Position numbers and translations under genes: made by a program. The notes beneath the pieces are model-generated. The model was not told the DNA's origin and ran no database searches. It worked only from the letters and a program-made list of their open reading frames with translations. Positions 6,740-14,736 of a stretch of 14,759 nucleotides of DNA are shown here, piece by piece (position 1 is the stretch's first letter; each line of letters starts with the position of its first letter). The stretch is from an uncultured Bacteroidia bacterium (lineage in GTDB: Bacteria > Bacteroidota > Bacteroidia > Bacteroidales > UBA932): positions 1 through 14,759 of the forward strand of contig CADBUS010000136.1 of NCBI GenBank assembly GCA_902797895.1, in the 5' to 3' direction.

Positions 6740-9061
6740 TTACTTTTTGCTATTTTTAATAATCTCCTTGCAATCCTCTAATGTAAGCTCTTCTGCCGGC
6801 TTGGCATTCTTACCTTTAGGAATCTTGTAGTTGGCCTTGCCGTGTTTGATATATGGGCCATATCGCCCGTTCAGCACCTGAATATCCTCTGCCTCAAAAA
6901 CTCGTATTACGCTGTTGGCATCTGCCTGTTTCTTTGCATTTATCGCCTCTACAGCCTGCTCTACCGTAACTGCAAATGGATCTGCATCTTTGCCGAGCGA
7001 GTAGAACTTGCCGTCATACTTTACATACGGGCCGAATTTACCAACAGATGCAACAATCTCCTTACCTTCCAACTGGCCTACAACTCTCGGCAAATCAAAG
7101 AGTTTTACTGCCTCCTCCAGAGTGATGGTCTCTATAGACTGCTCCTTTCTCAAAGAGGAGAACTGCTTCTGCGGATCATCTGCCTCTCCCTTTTGGGCTA
7201 ACGGACCAAATCTCCCCAATCTCACATAGATAGGCTTGCCGCTCTTTGGATCTCTACCCAAAAGCCTCTCCGAGTTCACGTGGCTCTTTTCTTGCTGCTG
7301 CTTCTCCACTGTATTGTGGAAAGGTGTGTAGAATTGGGATATAACATCTTTCCAAACAATCTCCCCATCTGCAATTTTATCAAAATCCTCCTCAATCTTG
7401 GCGGTAAATCCATAATCCATTATCTCTCCAAAGTTGCTGTTAAGATACTGGGTAACAACTATTCCCATATCCTGTGGAAAGAGCTTGTTCTTTTCTGCTC
7501 CGCTAATCTCCTGATGCGTAGTCTCCTCTATCTTTCCGGCACCGGCTACCTCTGTTGGTGCGGTAAGGGTTATCTTAACAAAATCTCTCTGAACTCCCGG
7601 CCTTGTATCTTTTATTACATAGCCTCTCTTGCTTGTGATGGTGGTGATAGTTGGGGCGTATGTAGATGGTCTGCCTATTCCAAGCTCCTCCATCTTCTTA
7701 ACCAACGATGCCTCCGAATAGCGCGGTGGCTTTTGTGTAAACTTTTGAGTAGCAGAAATCTCCAATGCACTTAAAAGCTCGCCCTGCTTAATCTCAGGCA
7801 GGAGTTGGTTTGTGTTCTCCTCCTCCGGCTCATCATCTTTGCCCTCTATGTAGAGCTTCAAAAATCCGTCAAATTTAATCTGCTCTCCCTCACATATAAA
7901 CTTCTGCTCAAACTTATTGCAACTAATTGTGAGTGTGGTTTTTTCCAGCTTTGCATCTGCCATCTGCGATGCCACAGCCCTTTTCCATATAAGCTCGTAG
8001 AGCCTCTTTTCCTGTGCTGTTCCCTCTATGGTTTTGTTGGCTGCGTATGTAGGTCTTATGGCCTCGTGAGCCTCTTGCGCCCCCTTTGAGTGGGTGTGAT
8101 AGTTGCGCATTTTTGAATACTCCTCTCCGTAGCTCTCCACAATAGCTTGTTTTATAGTGCCTTTGGCTAAGTTTGAGAGATTGGTGGAGTCTGTTCTCAT
8201 ATAGGTAATGAGTCCGCTCTCATAGAGCTTTTGGGCTATTCTCATTGTTTGCGATACAGAAAAGCCCAGTTTGCGTGCAGCCTCCTGCTGGAGTGCAGAT
8301 GTGGTGAATGGCGGCGCAGGAGTGCGTGTAACCTCTCTCTTTTCTGTTGCCGCAACCTTGAACACAGAACCGCTGTTGCACTTTTGAATAAACTCTAACG
8401 CCTCCTCTTTGCTCTGGAACTTGGTGTCTAATGTTGCGTGGAACTTTGCCTTTGGAGCGCCCGCCACGCAGAAAATTCCGCCAATTCTGTAAAAGGTGGC
8501 TGCCTTAAAGTTTTGTATCTCGTGCTCTCTCTCCACAATCAGCTTAACTGCAACAGATTGCACTCTGCCGGCTGAGAGCCCCTTGCCAACTTTGCGCCAC
8601 AGCACCGGTGAGAGCTCAAATCCCACAATCCTATCCAAAACTCTTCTTGCCTGCTGCGCATTCACAAGGTTTATATCCACACCTCTCGGGTTTTGTACTG
8701 CGTTTAGTATGGCGTCTTTTGTAATCTCGTGAAAAACAATGCGTTTGGTATTGTTTTCAGATAGCTCCAACTTGTTCTGCAAATGCCAGGCAATAGCCTC
8801 TCCCTCTCTATCTTCATCAGATGCCAGATAGATAATCTCTGCATTTGAGGCAAGTTTTTTAAGCTCGGTTACAACCTTCTTCTTCTCTGCCGGAACGGTG
8901 TATTTTGGCTCAAAACCATTCTGAAGATCAATACCTAACGCGCTTTTTGGCAAGTCGCATATATGTCCGAAACTGCTCTTTACGGTATAACCCTTGCCTA
9001 AGAATTTTTCTATTGTCTTGGCCTTTGCCGGAGACTCTACAATTACTAATTTCTCTCCCAT
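6740..9061 (-). CDS. topA: DNA topoisomerase I (type IA)
   Basis: A 773-aa enzyme that relaxes negative supercoils by cutting one strand through a tyrosine. The N-terminal Toprim domain begins KLVIVESPAKAKTIEKFLG and carries the acidic motif SDEDREGEAIAWHL. The active-site motif is GLITYMRTDSTNLS with Tyr287. The middle has RPSTYAPTI, typical of the family. The C-terminus has three topoisomerase C-terminal repeats around GRFGPLAQKGE, GKFGPYVKYDGKFYSLG and GRYGPYIKHG, and no four-cysteine zinc fingers, as usual for Bacteroidota TopA. The start at 9061 gives MGEKLVIVESPAKAK. An in-frame ATG at 9115 lies inside the promoter-like region and would add 18 residues foreign to the family. The stop codon abuts the next gene's ATG. 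Confidence 0.96.
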   Translation of the reverse strand: MGEKLVIVESPAKAKTIEKFLGKGYTVKSSFGHICDLPKSALGIDLQNGFEPKYTVPAEKKKVVTELKKLASNAEIIYLASDEDREGEAIAWHLQNKLELSENNTKRIVFHEITKDAILNAVQNPRGVDINLVNAQQARRVLDRIVGFELSPVLWRKVGKGLSAGRVQSVAVKLIVEREHEIQNFKAATFYRIGGIFCVAGAPKAKFHATLDTKFQSKEEALEFIQKCNSGSVFKVAATEKREVTRTPAPPFTTSALQQEAARKLGFSVSQTMRIAQKLYESGLITYMRTDSTNLSNLAKGTIKQAIVESYGEEYSKMRNYHTHSKGAQEAHEAIRPTYAANKTIEGTAQEKRLYELIWKRAVASQMADAKLEKTTLTISCNKFEQKFICEGEQIKFDGFLKLYIEGKDDEPEEENTNQLLPEIKQGELLSALEISATQKFTQKPPRYSEASLVKKMEELGIGRPSTYAPTITTITSKRGYVIKDTRPGVQRDFVKITLTAPTEVAGAGKIEETTHQEISGAEKNKLFPQDMGIVVTQYLNSNFGEIMDYGFTAKIEEDFDKIADGEIVWKDVISQFYTPFHNTVEKQQQEKSHVNSERLLGRDPKSGKPIYVRLGRFGPLAQKGEADDPQKQFSSLRKEQSIETITLEEAVKLFDLPRVVGQLEGKEIVASVGKFGPYVKYDGKFYSLGKDADPFAVTVEQAVEAINAKKQADANSVIRVFEAEDIQVLNGRYGPYIKHGKANYKIPKGKNAKPAEELTLEDCKEIIKNSKK

Positions 9062-9092
9062 ATAAACCCTTCTTGTTGTTGTTAAAGCGGTG

Positions 9093-9125
9093 CAAAGTAA
9101 GTCAATAAGTATCATTCATTCCAAA
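9093..9125 (-). promoter_or_regulatory. Likely topA promoter
   Basis: On the minus strand TTTG (9122-9125) is followed after 21 bases by TTACTTTG (9093-9100), one mismatch from TAnnTTTG. This would place the transcript start about 25 bases before the ATG at 9061 and supports that start over the ATG at 9115. Confidence 0.55.
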
Positions 9126-9134
9126 TTTTTATTC

Positions 9135-9142
9135 TATTTTTG
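9135..9142 (+). promoter_or_regulatory. -7-like element upstream of the penicillin-binding protein gene
   Basis: TATTTTTG matches TAnnTTTG and lies 20 bases before the ATG at 9163. No TTTG is seen at the usual -33 distance, so this is a partial match. It overlaps the same 101-base divergent region that drives topA in the other direction. Confidence 0.45.
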
Positions 9143-9162
9143 TTACCATAAAATGGATAGAA

Positions 9163-11499
9163 ATGGCAATCAAGAATAGGAAACGCTTTCTTAAATGGGT
9201 GTGGCTCATTGCATTTGCCCCAATAATACTCATTCTTGGCGCTCTTTTGATGGTATGGATATTTGCAGATATACCATCTTTTGAGGAGCTGGAGGATCCG
9301 CAGAGCAATCTCGCAACGCAGATTATATCTGACAATGGTACAGTACTTAACACCTACCACGTGGAGAATCGCTCATATTCAAGCTATGACGAGCTCTCGC
9401 AGCCTCTGAGGGATGCCCTTGTGGCAACGGAGGATGTGAGATTCTATTCCCATAGCGGAGTAGATGGCCGCAGTTTGGGCAGAGTGGTATTCAAGAGCCT
9501 CCTGATGGGTAATCGTTCGGAAGGCGGTGGCGGAAGTACAATAAGCCAGCAGCTTGCAAAATCGCTCTTCCCAAGAGATAAGACAACCTCTAAATTCCCA
9601 GGTGCCAGGCACTTAAAGCTCGTTATAACAAAACTCAAGGAGTGGATAACCGCAATAAAATTGGAGCGCAGTTATACCAAAGAGGAGATAATGAGTATGT
9701 ACTTGGATGCCGTTTTTTTTGGCAACAATGCCTACGGAATAAAAAGCGCATCCAACTCGTTCTTTGGCAAGCTGCCGCAAGACCTTAATATAGAGGAGAG
9801 TGCCCTGTTGGTTGGAATGGTAAACAAGCCAACTATGTATAACCCTTACAGGAATCCGAAGCTATCTCTGCAGCGCAGAAATCACGTGCTCAAGCAGATG
9901 CGCAAGTATGGCTACTTGGATAATGCGCAGTATGATTCTATCGTTAAGCTCCCTATTACACTTGCCTCCAAAAAAGATGTGGATGTATCTAACGGATATG
10001 CCCCATATTTTAGGGATATGCTCAAAAGGCTAATGAGCGCAAAGGAGCCAAAGCGTTCAAACTATTCAGATGCATACGCTTACAGTCAAGACTCCGCCTC
10101 CTGGAAAGATAATCCTCTCTATGGATGGCTGAATAAGAACCTTAAACCCGATGGAACTTCATACGAGCTTGAAAAAGACGGACTTAGGATATATACACCG
10201 ATAAATGCAAAAATGCAACGCTATGCAGAGGAGGCTGCGGTTGAGCATCTTAAATATCTGCAGCCGCTCTTTAATGCAGATTTGAAATATCGCAAGAACT
10301 ATCCCTTTGCAGATGGTACGCCGGCCAATGTGTTAGAGAGCATAATGAAGCGTGCTCGCCGTTGGAGCGACCGCTACAGAAATATGAAAGAGGCCGGAGC
10401 GAGCGATGCCGATATAGAAAAGAGCTTTGGCATAAAAACAGATATGCGTGTATTCGCCTGGAATAAAAAAGGTTATGTAGATACTACAATGACTCCTGAT
10501 GATTCTATCCGCTATACTAAAGCCTTCCTTAGAACAGGACTTATGGCAATAGAGCCGGAGAGCGGATATGTGAGGGCCTATCTCGGAGGAGCCAACTACA
10601 ACTATTTCAAATATGACCAGGTTATGCAGGGGCAGAGGCAGGTAGGCTCCACATTCAAGCCATTCCTCTATACCCTTGCAATGCAGGAGGGTTATACCCC
10701 TTGCGATGTGGCAGTGAACATTCCGCAGAGCTTTATGATAGGCAATACCGCCTGGACCCCTAAAGGGGGAGGCAACGGAGCCACAGTAACGCTCAAGTGG
10801 GGGCTTACTACCTCCAACAACAACATATCGGCCTACCTTATGAAGCAGTTCGGGCCGGAGGCTTTGGTGCAGATGGCTCACAATATGGGAATTAAAACAT
10901 ATTTGGACCCTGTTTATTCACTATGCGTTGGTAGTGCAGATATACCGGTATATCAGATGGTTAGCGCATACAATACATTCCCGAGCAAGGGAGTTTATAC
11001 AGAGCCGCTCTTTGTGCTGAGGATAGAGGATAAAAACGGCAGAGTGATAAGTACCTTTGAGCCAATGAAAAAGGAGGCTATCGGCGAGCATACAGCATAT
11101 ACAATGGTGCAGATGATGCGCAGCGTTGTGGATAGTGGTACAGGATTCAGAGTAAGAAGATATATACAAGGCGGAGAGATAGCCGGCAAAACAGGTACAA
11201 CCAACGATAACTCAGATGGTTGGTTCATTGGCTATATGCCACGCCTTACGGTGGGAGTATGGGTTGGTGCAGAGGATAGGCAGGTACATTTCAGATTTAC
11301 CTCTCAAGGGCAGGGCTCCAGCGTTGCGCTCCCAATATGGGCATTGTTTATGAAGAAAGTAGTGAATGATTCCTCTTTGGGAGTATCTGTAAATGACCAC
11401 TTTGAGAAGCCATATAAGTATAGTATGGATTGTGTTTCTCCATCCAATACGGTAGATCCGGAGATTAAGGATGCAGACAACTTCATAGAGGAGAACTAA
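9163..11499 (+). CDS. Class A penicillin-binding protein (PBP1A-like)
   Basis: A 778-aa bifunctional murein synthase (mrcA/ponA-like) anchored in the inner membrane. It polymerises lipid II into glycan strands and cross-links the stem peptides in the periplasm. One transmembrane helix lies at about residues 12-34 after a short basic cytoplasmic tail. The GT51 domain shows ATEDVRFYSHSGVD (catalytic Glu90), GGGSTISQQLAKSLF and YTKEEIMSMYLD with FFGNNAYGI. The transpeptidase domain has the SxxK motif STFK (nucleophile Ser496), SNN (551-553) and KTGT (676-679). All motifs are intact and the length is normal for the family. ddl follows after 20 bases with no terminator between, so the two are probably co-transcribed. 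Confidence 0.95.
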   Translation: MAIKNRKRFLKWVWLIAFAPIILILGALLMVWIFADIPSFEELEDPQSNLATQIISDNGTVLNTYHVENRSYSSYDELSQPLRDALVATEDVRFYSHSGVDGRSLGRVVFKSLLMGNRSEGGGGSTISQQLAKSLFPRDKTTSKFPGARHLKLVITKLKEWITAIKLERSYTKEEIMSMYLDAVFFGNNAYGIKSASNSFFGKLPQDLNIEESALLVGMVNKPTMYNPYRNPKLSLQRRNHVLKQMRKYGYLDNAQYDSIVKLPITLASKKDVDVSNGYAPYFRDMLKRLMSAKEPKRSNYSDAYAYSQDSASWKDNPLYGWLNKNLKPDGTSYELEKDGLRIYTPINAKMQRYAEEAAVEHLKYLQPLFNADLKYRKNYPFADGTPANVLESIMKRARRWSDRYRNMKEAGASDADIEKSFGIKTDMRVFAWNKKGYVDTTMTPDDSIRYTKAFLRTGLMAIEPESGYVRAYLGGANYNYFKYDQVMQGQRQVGSTFKPFLYTLAMQEGYTPCDVAVNIPQSFMIGNTAWTPKGGGNGATVTLKWGLTTSNNNISAYLMKQFGPEALVQMAHNMGIKTYLDPVYSLCVGSADIPVYQMVSAYNTFPSKGVYTEPLFVLRIEDKNGRVISTFEPMKKEAIGEHTAYTMVQMMRSVVDSGTGFRVRRYIQGGEIAGKTGTTNDNSDGWFIGYMPRLTVGVWVGAEDRQVHFRFTSQGQGSSVALPIWALFMKKVVNDSSLGVSVNDHFEKPYKYSMDCVSPSNTVDPEIKDADNFIEEN

Positions 11500-11519
11500 T
11501 TAAGAAATAGACTATCGCG

Positions 11520-12536
11520 ATGAAAAAAAGAATAGCGGTTTTTTGTGCCGGCGACTCTTCTGAGAGAGAGGTGAGTGTAAACAGTACGCTCAATGTTGTT
11601 AAGAATTTAGATTACCAAAAGTTTGAGCCATACCTTGTAGTGATAGAGGGAACTAACTGGTTTGTAATACCTTGCGTAAATTTATATACAGTAGGGGAGT
11701 TCACACTCCAGAGCGTATTGGAGCATAAGGGGGCGGGGCAGATAGATAAAACCGATTTTACATACGAGGGGCAAGGCTTTGCTGCCGCACTTATTATGAT
11801 ACACGGAACTCCGGGGGAGAATGGTCTGTTGCAGGGCTACTTGGAGATGATGAGAATACCATTTACTACCTGCTCATCTTTTGTATCTGCAATAACTTTT
11901 GACAAACACTCTTGCAAGCGTTTTTTGGATTATGCCGGAGTAAAGATGGCAGCAGATACCTATATAAGAAAAGATGTTCCATATTCTAAACGTGAGATTA
12001 TCAGGCAGGTAGGGCTCCCTATGTTTGTTAAGCCAACCATAGGCGGCAGTAGTTTTGGAGTAACCAAAGTTAAGACAGAAGAGGAGTTGGAAGCTGCACT
12101 TGAGAGCGCGTTTAAGGAGTGCGATACTATTATTGCAGAGGCAGCAATAAAGGGGCGCGAGATGACCAACGGAATCTTCAAACACAAGGGAACGATATAC
12201 AAACTGCCTGTAACAGAGATTATAACAAAGAGAGAGTTTTTTGATTACGAGGCCAAGTATCTTGGCGAAAGTGATGAGATTTGCCCGGCGGAAATTTCAG
12301 AGGAGCTTGCCTCAAAGATCCAGAATCTGAGCGAGCGAATCTACTCCTTTATGGGGTGTAACGGGGTTGTGAGAATGGACTACATAGTAGATGAGAACGA
12401 AGATGTCTATTTCTTGGAGGTGAACACCGTTCCGGGTATGACACTTATGAGCCTTATACCCAATATGTTAAAAGTTCAAGGTATTGCAGTTACCGATTTC
12501 CTCACAATGCTGATAGAGGATGCAATTAAAGAGTAA
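11520..12536 (+). CDS. ddl: D-alanine--D-alanine ligase
   Basis: A 338-aa cytoplasmic ATP-grasp ligase that joins two D-alanines for the UDP-MurNAc-pentapeptide. It begins MKKRIAVFCAGDSSEREVS, the family's N-terminal motif. It then has HGTPGENGLLQGYLEMM, the ATP-grasp strand KPTIGGSSFGVTKV, KGREMTNGI, and at the end VRMDYIVDE with FLEVNTVPGMT, which supply the metal- and substrate-binding residues. Tyr243 in FFDYEAKY marks a D-Ala-D-Ala enzyme; D-lactate ligases of the VanA type have His at the equivalent place. The form matches Bacteroidota Ddl. It sits 20 bases after the penicillin-binding protein gene, so precursor synthesis and wall assembly are probably expressed together. Confidence 0.95.
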   Translation: MKKRIAVFCAGDSSEREVSVNSTLNVVKNLDYQKFEPYLVVIEGTNWFVIPCVNLYTVGEFTLQSVLEHKGAGQIDKTDFTYEGQGFAAALIMIHGTPGENGLLQGYLEMMRIPFTTCSSFVSAITFDKHSCKRFLDYAGVKMAADTYIRKDVPYSKREIIRQVGLPMFVKPTIGGSSFGVTKVKTEEELEAALESAFKECDTIIAEAAIKGREMTNGIFKHKGTIYKLPVTEIITKREFFDYEAKYLGESDEICPAEISEELASKIQNLSERIYSFMGCNGVVRMDYIVDENEDVYFLEVNTVPGMTLMSLIPNMLKVQGIAVTDFLTMLIEDAIKE

Positions 12537-12561
12537 AAGTTAGATTAGTAAAACATTTTAC

Positions 12562-12569
12562 TATATTTG
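12562..12569 (+). promoter_or_regulatory. -7-like element for the cysteine dioxygenase-like gene
   Basis: TATATTTG matches TAnnTTTG and lies 33 bases before the chosen ATG at 12603. A short inverted repeat (AGTAAAA / TTTTACT, 12547-12562) ends at its first base and could be an operator or chance. There is no good TTTG at -33. An in-frame ATG at 12567 lies inside this element, which argues against using it as the start. Confidence 0.5.
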
Positions 12570-12602
12570 CATTTACTTTTTAATTTTAGAACTGATAATA
12601 TA

Positions 12603-13163
12603 ATGGAAAATTTAACTCAATCAATTCTCCAGCAGGACTTTGCAAAAGATATCTGCAAAGTTGCGGATGACCACAATTTTATGAATGGCCTACTGAAAAT
12701 CACTAAATCAAATCCAATTGATGAAAAAACAGGCAATCAGATAAAAGAATATACATTGGACTATCTTAAAAAGAATTCTCTAAAGGAGTTCAATCGTTAT
12801 AGCAACAAAAGTTATGTTAGAGAGTATATAGGCAGAGACAGTTCCGGTTGGGAAGCTATAGTTATGTCTTGGAAAAAGGGTAATGTAACTGCTATTCACA
12901 CCCATCCTCAGTTTGCGGCATATAATTTTGCAGATGGAGAATTTTTGGTTGAGATTTTTGAGCATTATAAAGATGGCTTAAAGTGTGTGAACAAGATTGT
13001 TGTAAATGAACAAATTGGCCTTTTTGCCATTGGTGAGGCAGGAAAATTTACCAATCATATTCACAGAATAACTTGCCTGAGCGATACCGGCCATAGCCTC
13101 CATATCTACTCAGACGATGCCTTAAAGGGGGCAAAGTTAGACCACTTAAAAATCTACGAGTAA
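12603..13163 (+). CDS. Cysteine dioxygenase-family thiol dioxygenase (cupin)
   Basis: A 186-aa cupin resembling type I cysteine dioxygenase, which uses Fe(II) and O2 to oxidise cysteine to cysteine sulfinate. The expected residues of the mammalian enzyme can be placed: Tyr71 and Arg73 (SYVRE) for the substrate carboxylate, His99 and His101 (IHTHPQ) and His154 (HIHRI) as iron ligands, and His167 with Tyr169 (SLHIYSDD). The cysteine that cross-links to the tyrosine in mammals is replaced, by alignment Ala106, as is usual in bacterial forms. Arg73 favours cysteine over 3-mercaptopropionate, but another thiol substrate is possible. The gene lies alone, with its own promoter-like element before it and a long terminator after it. 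An oxygen-using enzyme is notable in a lineage of mostly anaerobes. Confidence 0.8.
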   Translation: MENLTQSILQQDFAKDICKVADDHNFMNGLLKITKSNPIDEKTGNQIKEYTLDYLKKNSLKEFNRYSNKSYVREYIGRDSSGWEAIVMSWKKGNVTAIHTHPQFAAYNFADGEFLVEIFEHYKDGLKCVNKIVVNEQIGLFAIGEAGKFTNHIHRITCLSDTGHSLHIYSDDALKGAKLDHLKIYE

Positions 13164-13205
13164 GGCAGTTGCTACTTATATCGTACCTCTCTTCAATGAG
13201 TTAAG

Positions 13206-13307
13206 GGGTTGACTAAAAAGTAGATTCTTTGGCAGATAAGCCGCCTCAGAATGACTCCACTGTCATTCTGAACGAAGTGAAGAATCTTTTTAGTCAGCTC
13301 TTTTTTT
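13206..13307 (+). terminator. Long hairpin terminator with embedded inverted repeat
   Basis: The outer arms 13206-13220 and 13286-13300 pair over 15 bases, two of them G-T wobbles, extended inward by GATTCTT/AAGAATC (13223-13229 with 13280-13286, sharing one base). A TTTTTTT tail follows. Inside is a second perfect stem, TCAGAATGAC (13246-13255) with GTCATTCTGA (13262-13271), loop TCCACT. The outer arms match the terminator at 4341-4382, as if this were the same element with an insert. The segment resembles the dispersed AGAATGAC-type palindromes found in many bacterial genomes. Confidence 0.8.
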
Positions 13308-13309
13308 AT

Positions 13310-13317
13310 TATATTTG
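13310..13317 (+). promoter_or_regulatory. -7-like element for tnaA
   Basis: TATATTTG matches TAnnTTTG and starts three bases after the T-tail of the upstream terminator. That would leave a leader of roughly 40 bases before the ATG at 13363. No TTTG is seen at -33; the terminator's T-rich arm occupies that place. The leader is too short to hold a TnaC-like regulatory peptide. Confidence 0.45.
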
Positions 13318-13362
13318 TAAGAATAAAAAGTTTTGTATCAATAGATAGATAATTGAAATATT

Positions 13363-14736
13363 ATGAAGTTACCTTTTGCAGAATCTTGGAAGATTAAGAT
13401 GGTGGAGCCTATAAGAATGAGCACTTTAGAGGAGAGAAAAAAGTGGCTCGCGGAGGCTCACTACAATGTTTTTCAGTTAAAGGCCGAGCAGGTTTATATA
13501 GATTTGCTTACCGATAGTGGAACCGGTGCTATGAGCGACCGTCAATGGGCTGAAATGATGCTCGGCGATGAGAGCTATGCAGGTGCAACCTCATTCTACA
13601 AGTTTGAGGCTGTGGTTAAGAAAATCTTTGGTATGCAGTATGTTATACCAACTCACCAAGGCAGGGCGGCTGAGAATGTCCTTTTCTCTTATTTGGTAAA
13701 ACAGGGGAATGTGATACCGGGTAATGCTCACTTTGATACCACAAAGGGCCATATAGAGAGTCGCAAGGCCAAGGCTATAGATGTTACCTGCGATGAGGCT
13801 AAAGATACTCAGCTTGAGGTGCCATTCAAGGGTAATGTATCATTGGAGAAGTTGGAGAAGGTGTTGGTAGAAAACAAGGGTAATGTTCCGTTTATGGTGC
13901 TTACCGTAACCAACAACACAGTTGGCGGCCAGCCTGTCTCTATGAAGAATATAAAGGAGACCTGCGCTCTTTGCCACAAATATGGAGTGCCTGTAGTTAT
14001 GGACTCTGCCCGCTTTGCGGAGAATGCTTACTTTATCAAAACCAGAGAGGAGGGGTATGCAGACAAGAGCATAAAGGAGATAGCTCTTGAAATGTATAAG
14101 GATATAGATGCAATGACAATGTCTGCCAAAAAAGATGGAGTTGTGAATATGGGCGGATTTATTGCAACCAACAACAAGGAGTGGTATGAGGGGGCAAAGC
14201 TCTTCTGTATTCCGTTTGAGGGATATGTTACCTATGGAGGTATGAATGGCAGAGACCTCAACGCTTTGGCTGTGGGACTTATGGAGAATACCGAGTATGA
14301 TATGCTCCACACCAGAATACATCAGGTGGCCTACCTTGCAAGTCTGTTGGATGAGTATAAGATTCCTTACCAGAGGCCGGCAGGCGGACACGCCATTTTT
14401 GTGGATGCAGATAAGATTTTAAGCAAGATTCCAAAGGAGGAGTTCCCTGCGCAGACACTTACTTGTGAGCTCTATCTTGAGGCAGGAATCCGCGCTTGCG
14501 AAATTGGATATATGCTTGCAGACCGCGATCCTGTTACTCGTGAAAATCGCTTTGGAGGTCTTGATTTGCTGAGGCTTGCAATTCCTCGCCGCGTTTATAC
14601 AGATAACCATATGCAAGTTATAGCTGCTGCCTTGAAGAATGTTATGGAGAGGAGAGACAGCATAACTCGCGGTGTTGCAATTGAGTGGGAAGCTCCGCTT
14701 ATGCGCCACTTTACAGTAAAACTGAAGAGATTGTAA
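13363..14736 (+). CDS. tnaA: Tryptophanase (tryptophan indole-lyase)
   Basis: A 457-aa PLP enzyme of the beta-eliminating lyase family that splits L-tryptophan into indole, pyruvate and ammonia. The family also has activity on cysteine and serine. Motifs are YIDLLTDSGTGAMSD, THQGRAAENVLF, VTNNTVGGQPVS, MDSARFAENAYFI and SAKKDG with the PLP lysine at Lys257. It is closely related to tyrosine phenol-lyase, but three specificity positions decide for tryptophanase: Asp125 (FDTTKGH; Thr in the lyase for tyrosine), Ile381 (RACEIG; Arg in tyrosine phenol-lyase) and His449 (RHFTVKL; Phe in tyrosine phenol-lyase). The length is normal. The gene is monocistronic, bounded by terminators on both sides. 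Indole made this way is a known gut signal and product of Bacteroidales. Confidence 0.95.
   Translation: MKLPFAESWKIKMVEPIRMSTLEERKKWLAEAHYNVFQLKAEQVYIDLLTDSGTGAMSDRQWAEMMLGDESYAGATSFYKFEAVVKKIFGMQYVIPTHQGRAAENVLFSYLVKQGNVIPGNAHFDTTKGHIESRKAKAIDVTCDEAKDTQLEVPFKGNVSLEKLEKVLVENKGNVPFMVLTVTNNTVGGQPVSMKNIKETCALCHKYGVPVVMDSARFAENAYFIKTREEGYADKSIKEIALEMYKDIDAMTMSAKKDGVVNMGGFIATNNKEWYEGAKLFCIPFEGYVTYGGMNGRDLNALAVGLMENTEYDMLHTRIHQVAYLASLLDEYKIPYQRPAGGHAIFVDADKILSKIPKEEFPAQTLTCELYLEAGIRACEIGYMLADRDPVTRENRFGGLDLLRLAIPRRVYTDNHMQVIAAALKNVMERRDSITRGVAIEWEAPLMRHFTVKLKRL

Noticed and set aside
7280..7774. 164-aa open frame on the plus strand
   Set aside because: Antisense to topA; the Cys/Leu-rich composition is that of a shadow frame.
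9062..9115. Upstream in-frame ATG (9115) for topA
   Set aside because: The added residues do not look like TopA and the likely -7 element lies between the two ATGs.
10333..10881. 182-aa open frame on the minus strand
   Set aside because: It is a shadow of the penicillin-binding protein gene, rich in Cys and His as antisense frames often are, with no domain.
11520..12536. Vancomycin-resistance type D-Ala--D-Lac ligase
   Set aside because: Tyr243 in the FFDYEAKY segment is the D-Ala--D-Ala form, and no vanH or vanX gene is near.
13318..13362. TnaC-like leader peptide controlling tnaA
   Set aside because: The leader is about 45 bases with no short frame containing Trp, so no attenuation peptide is supported.
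13840..14391. 183-aa open frame on the minus strand
   Set aside because: It lies fully inside tnaA on the opposite strand and shows no recognisable domain; the tnaA frame has full family motifs.
13363..14736. Tyrosine phenol-lyase instead of tryptophanase
   Set aside because: Ile381, Asp125 and His449 are the tryptophanase residues at the positions that are Arg, Thr and Phe in tyrosine phenol-lyase.
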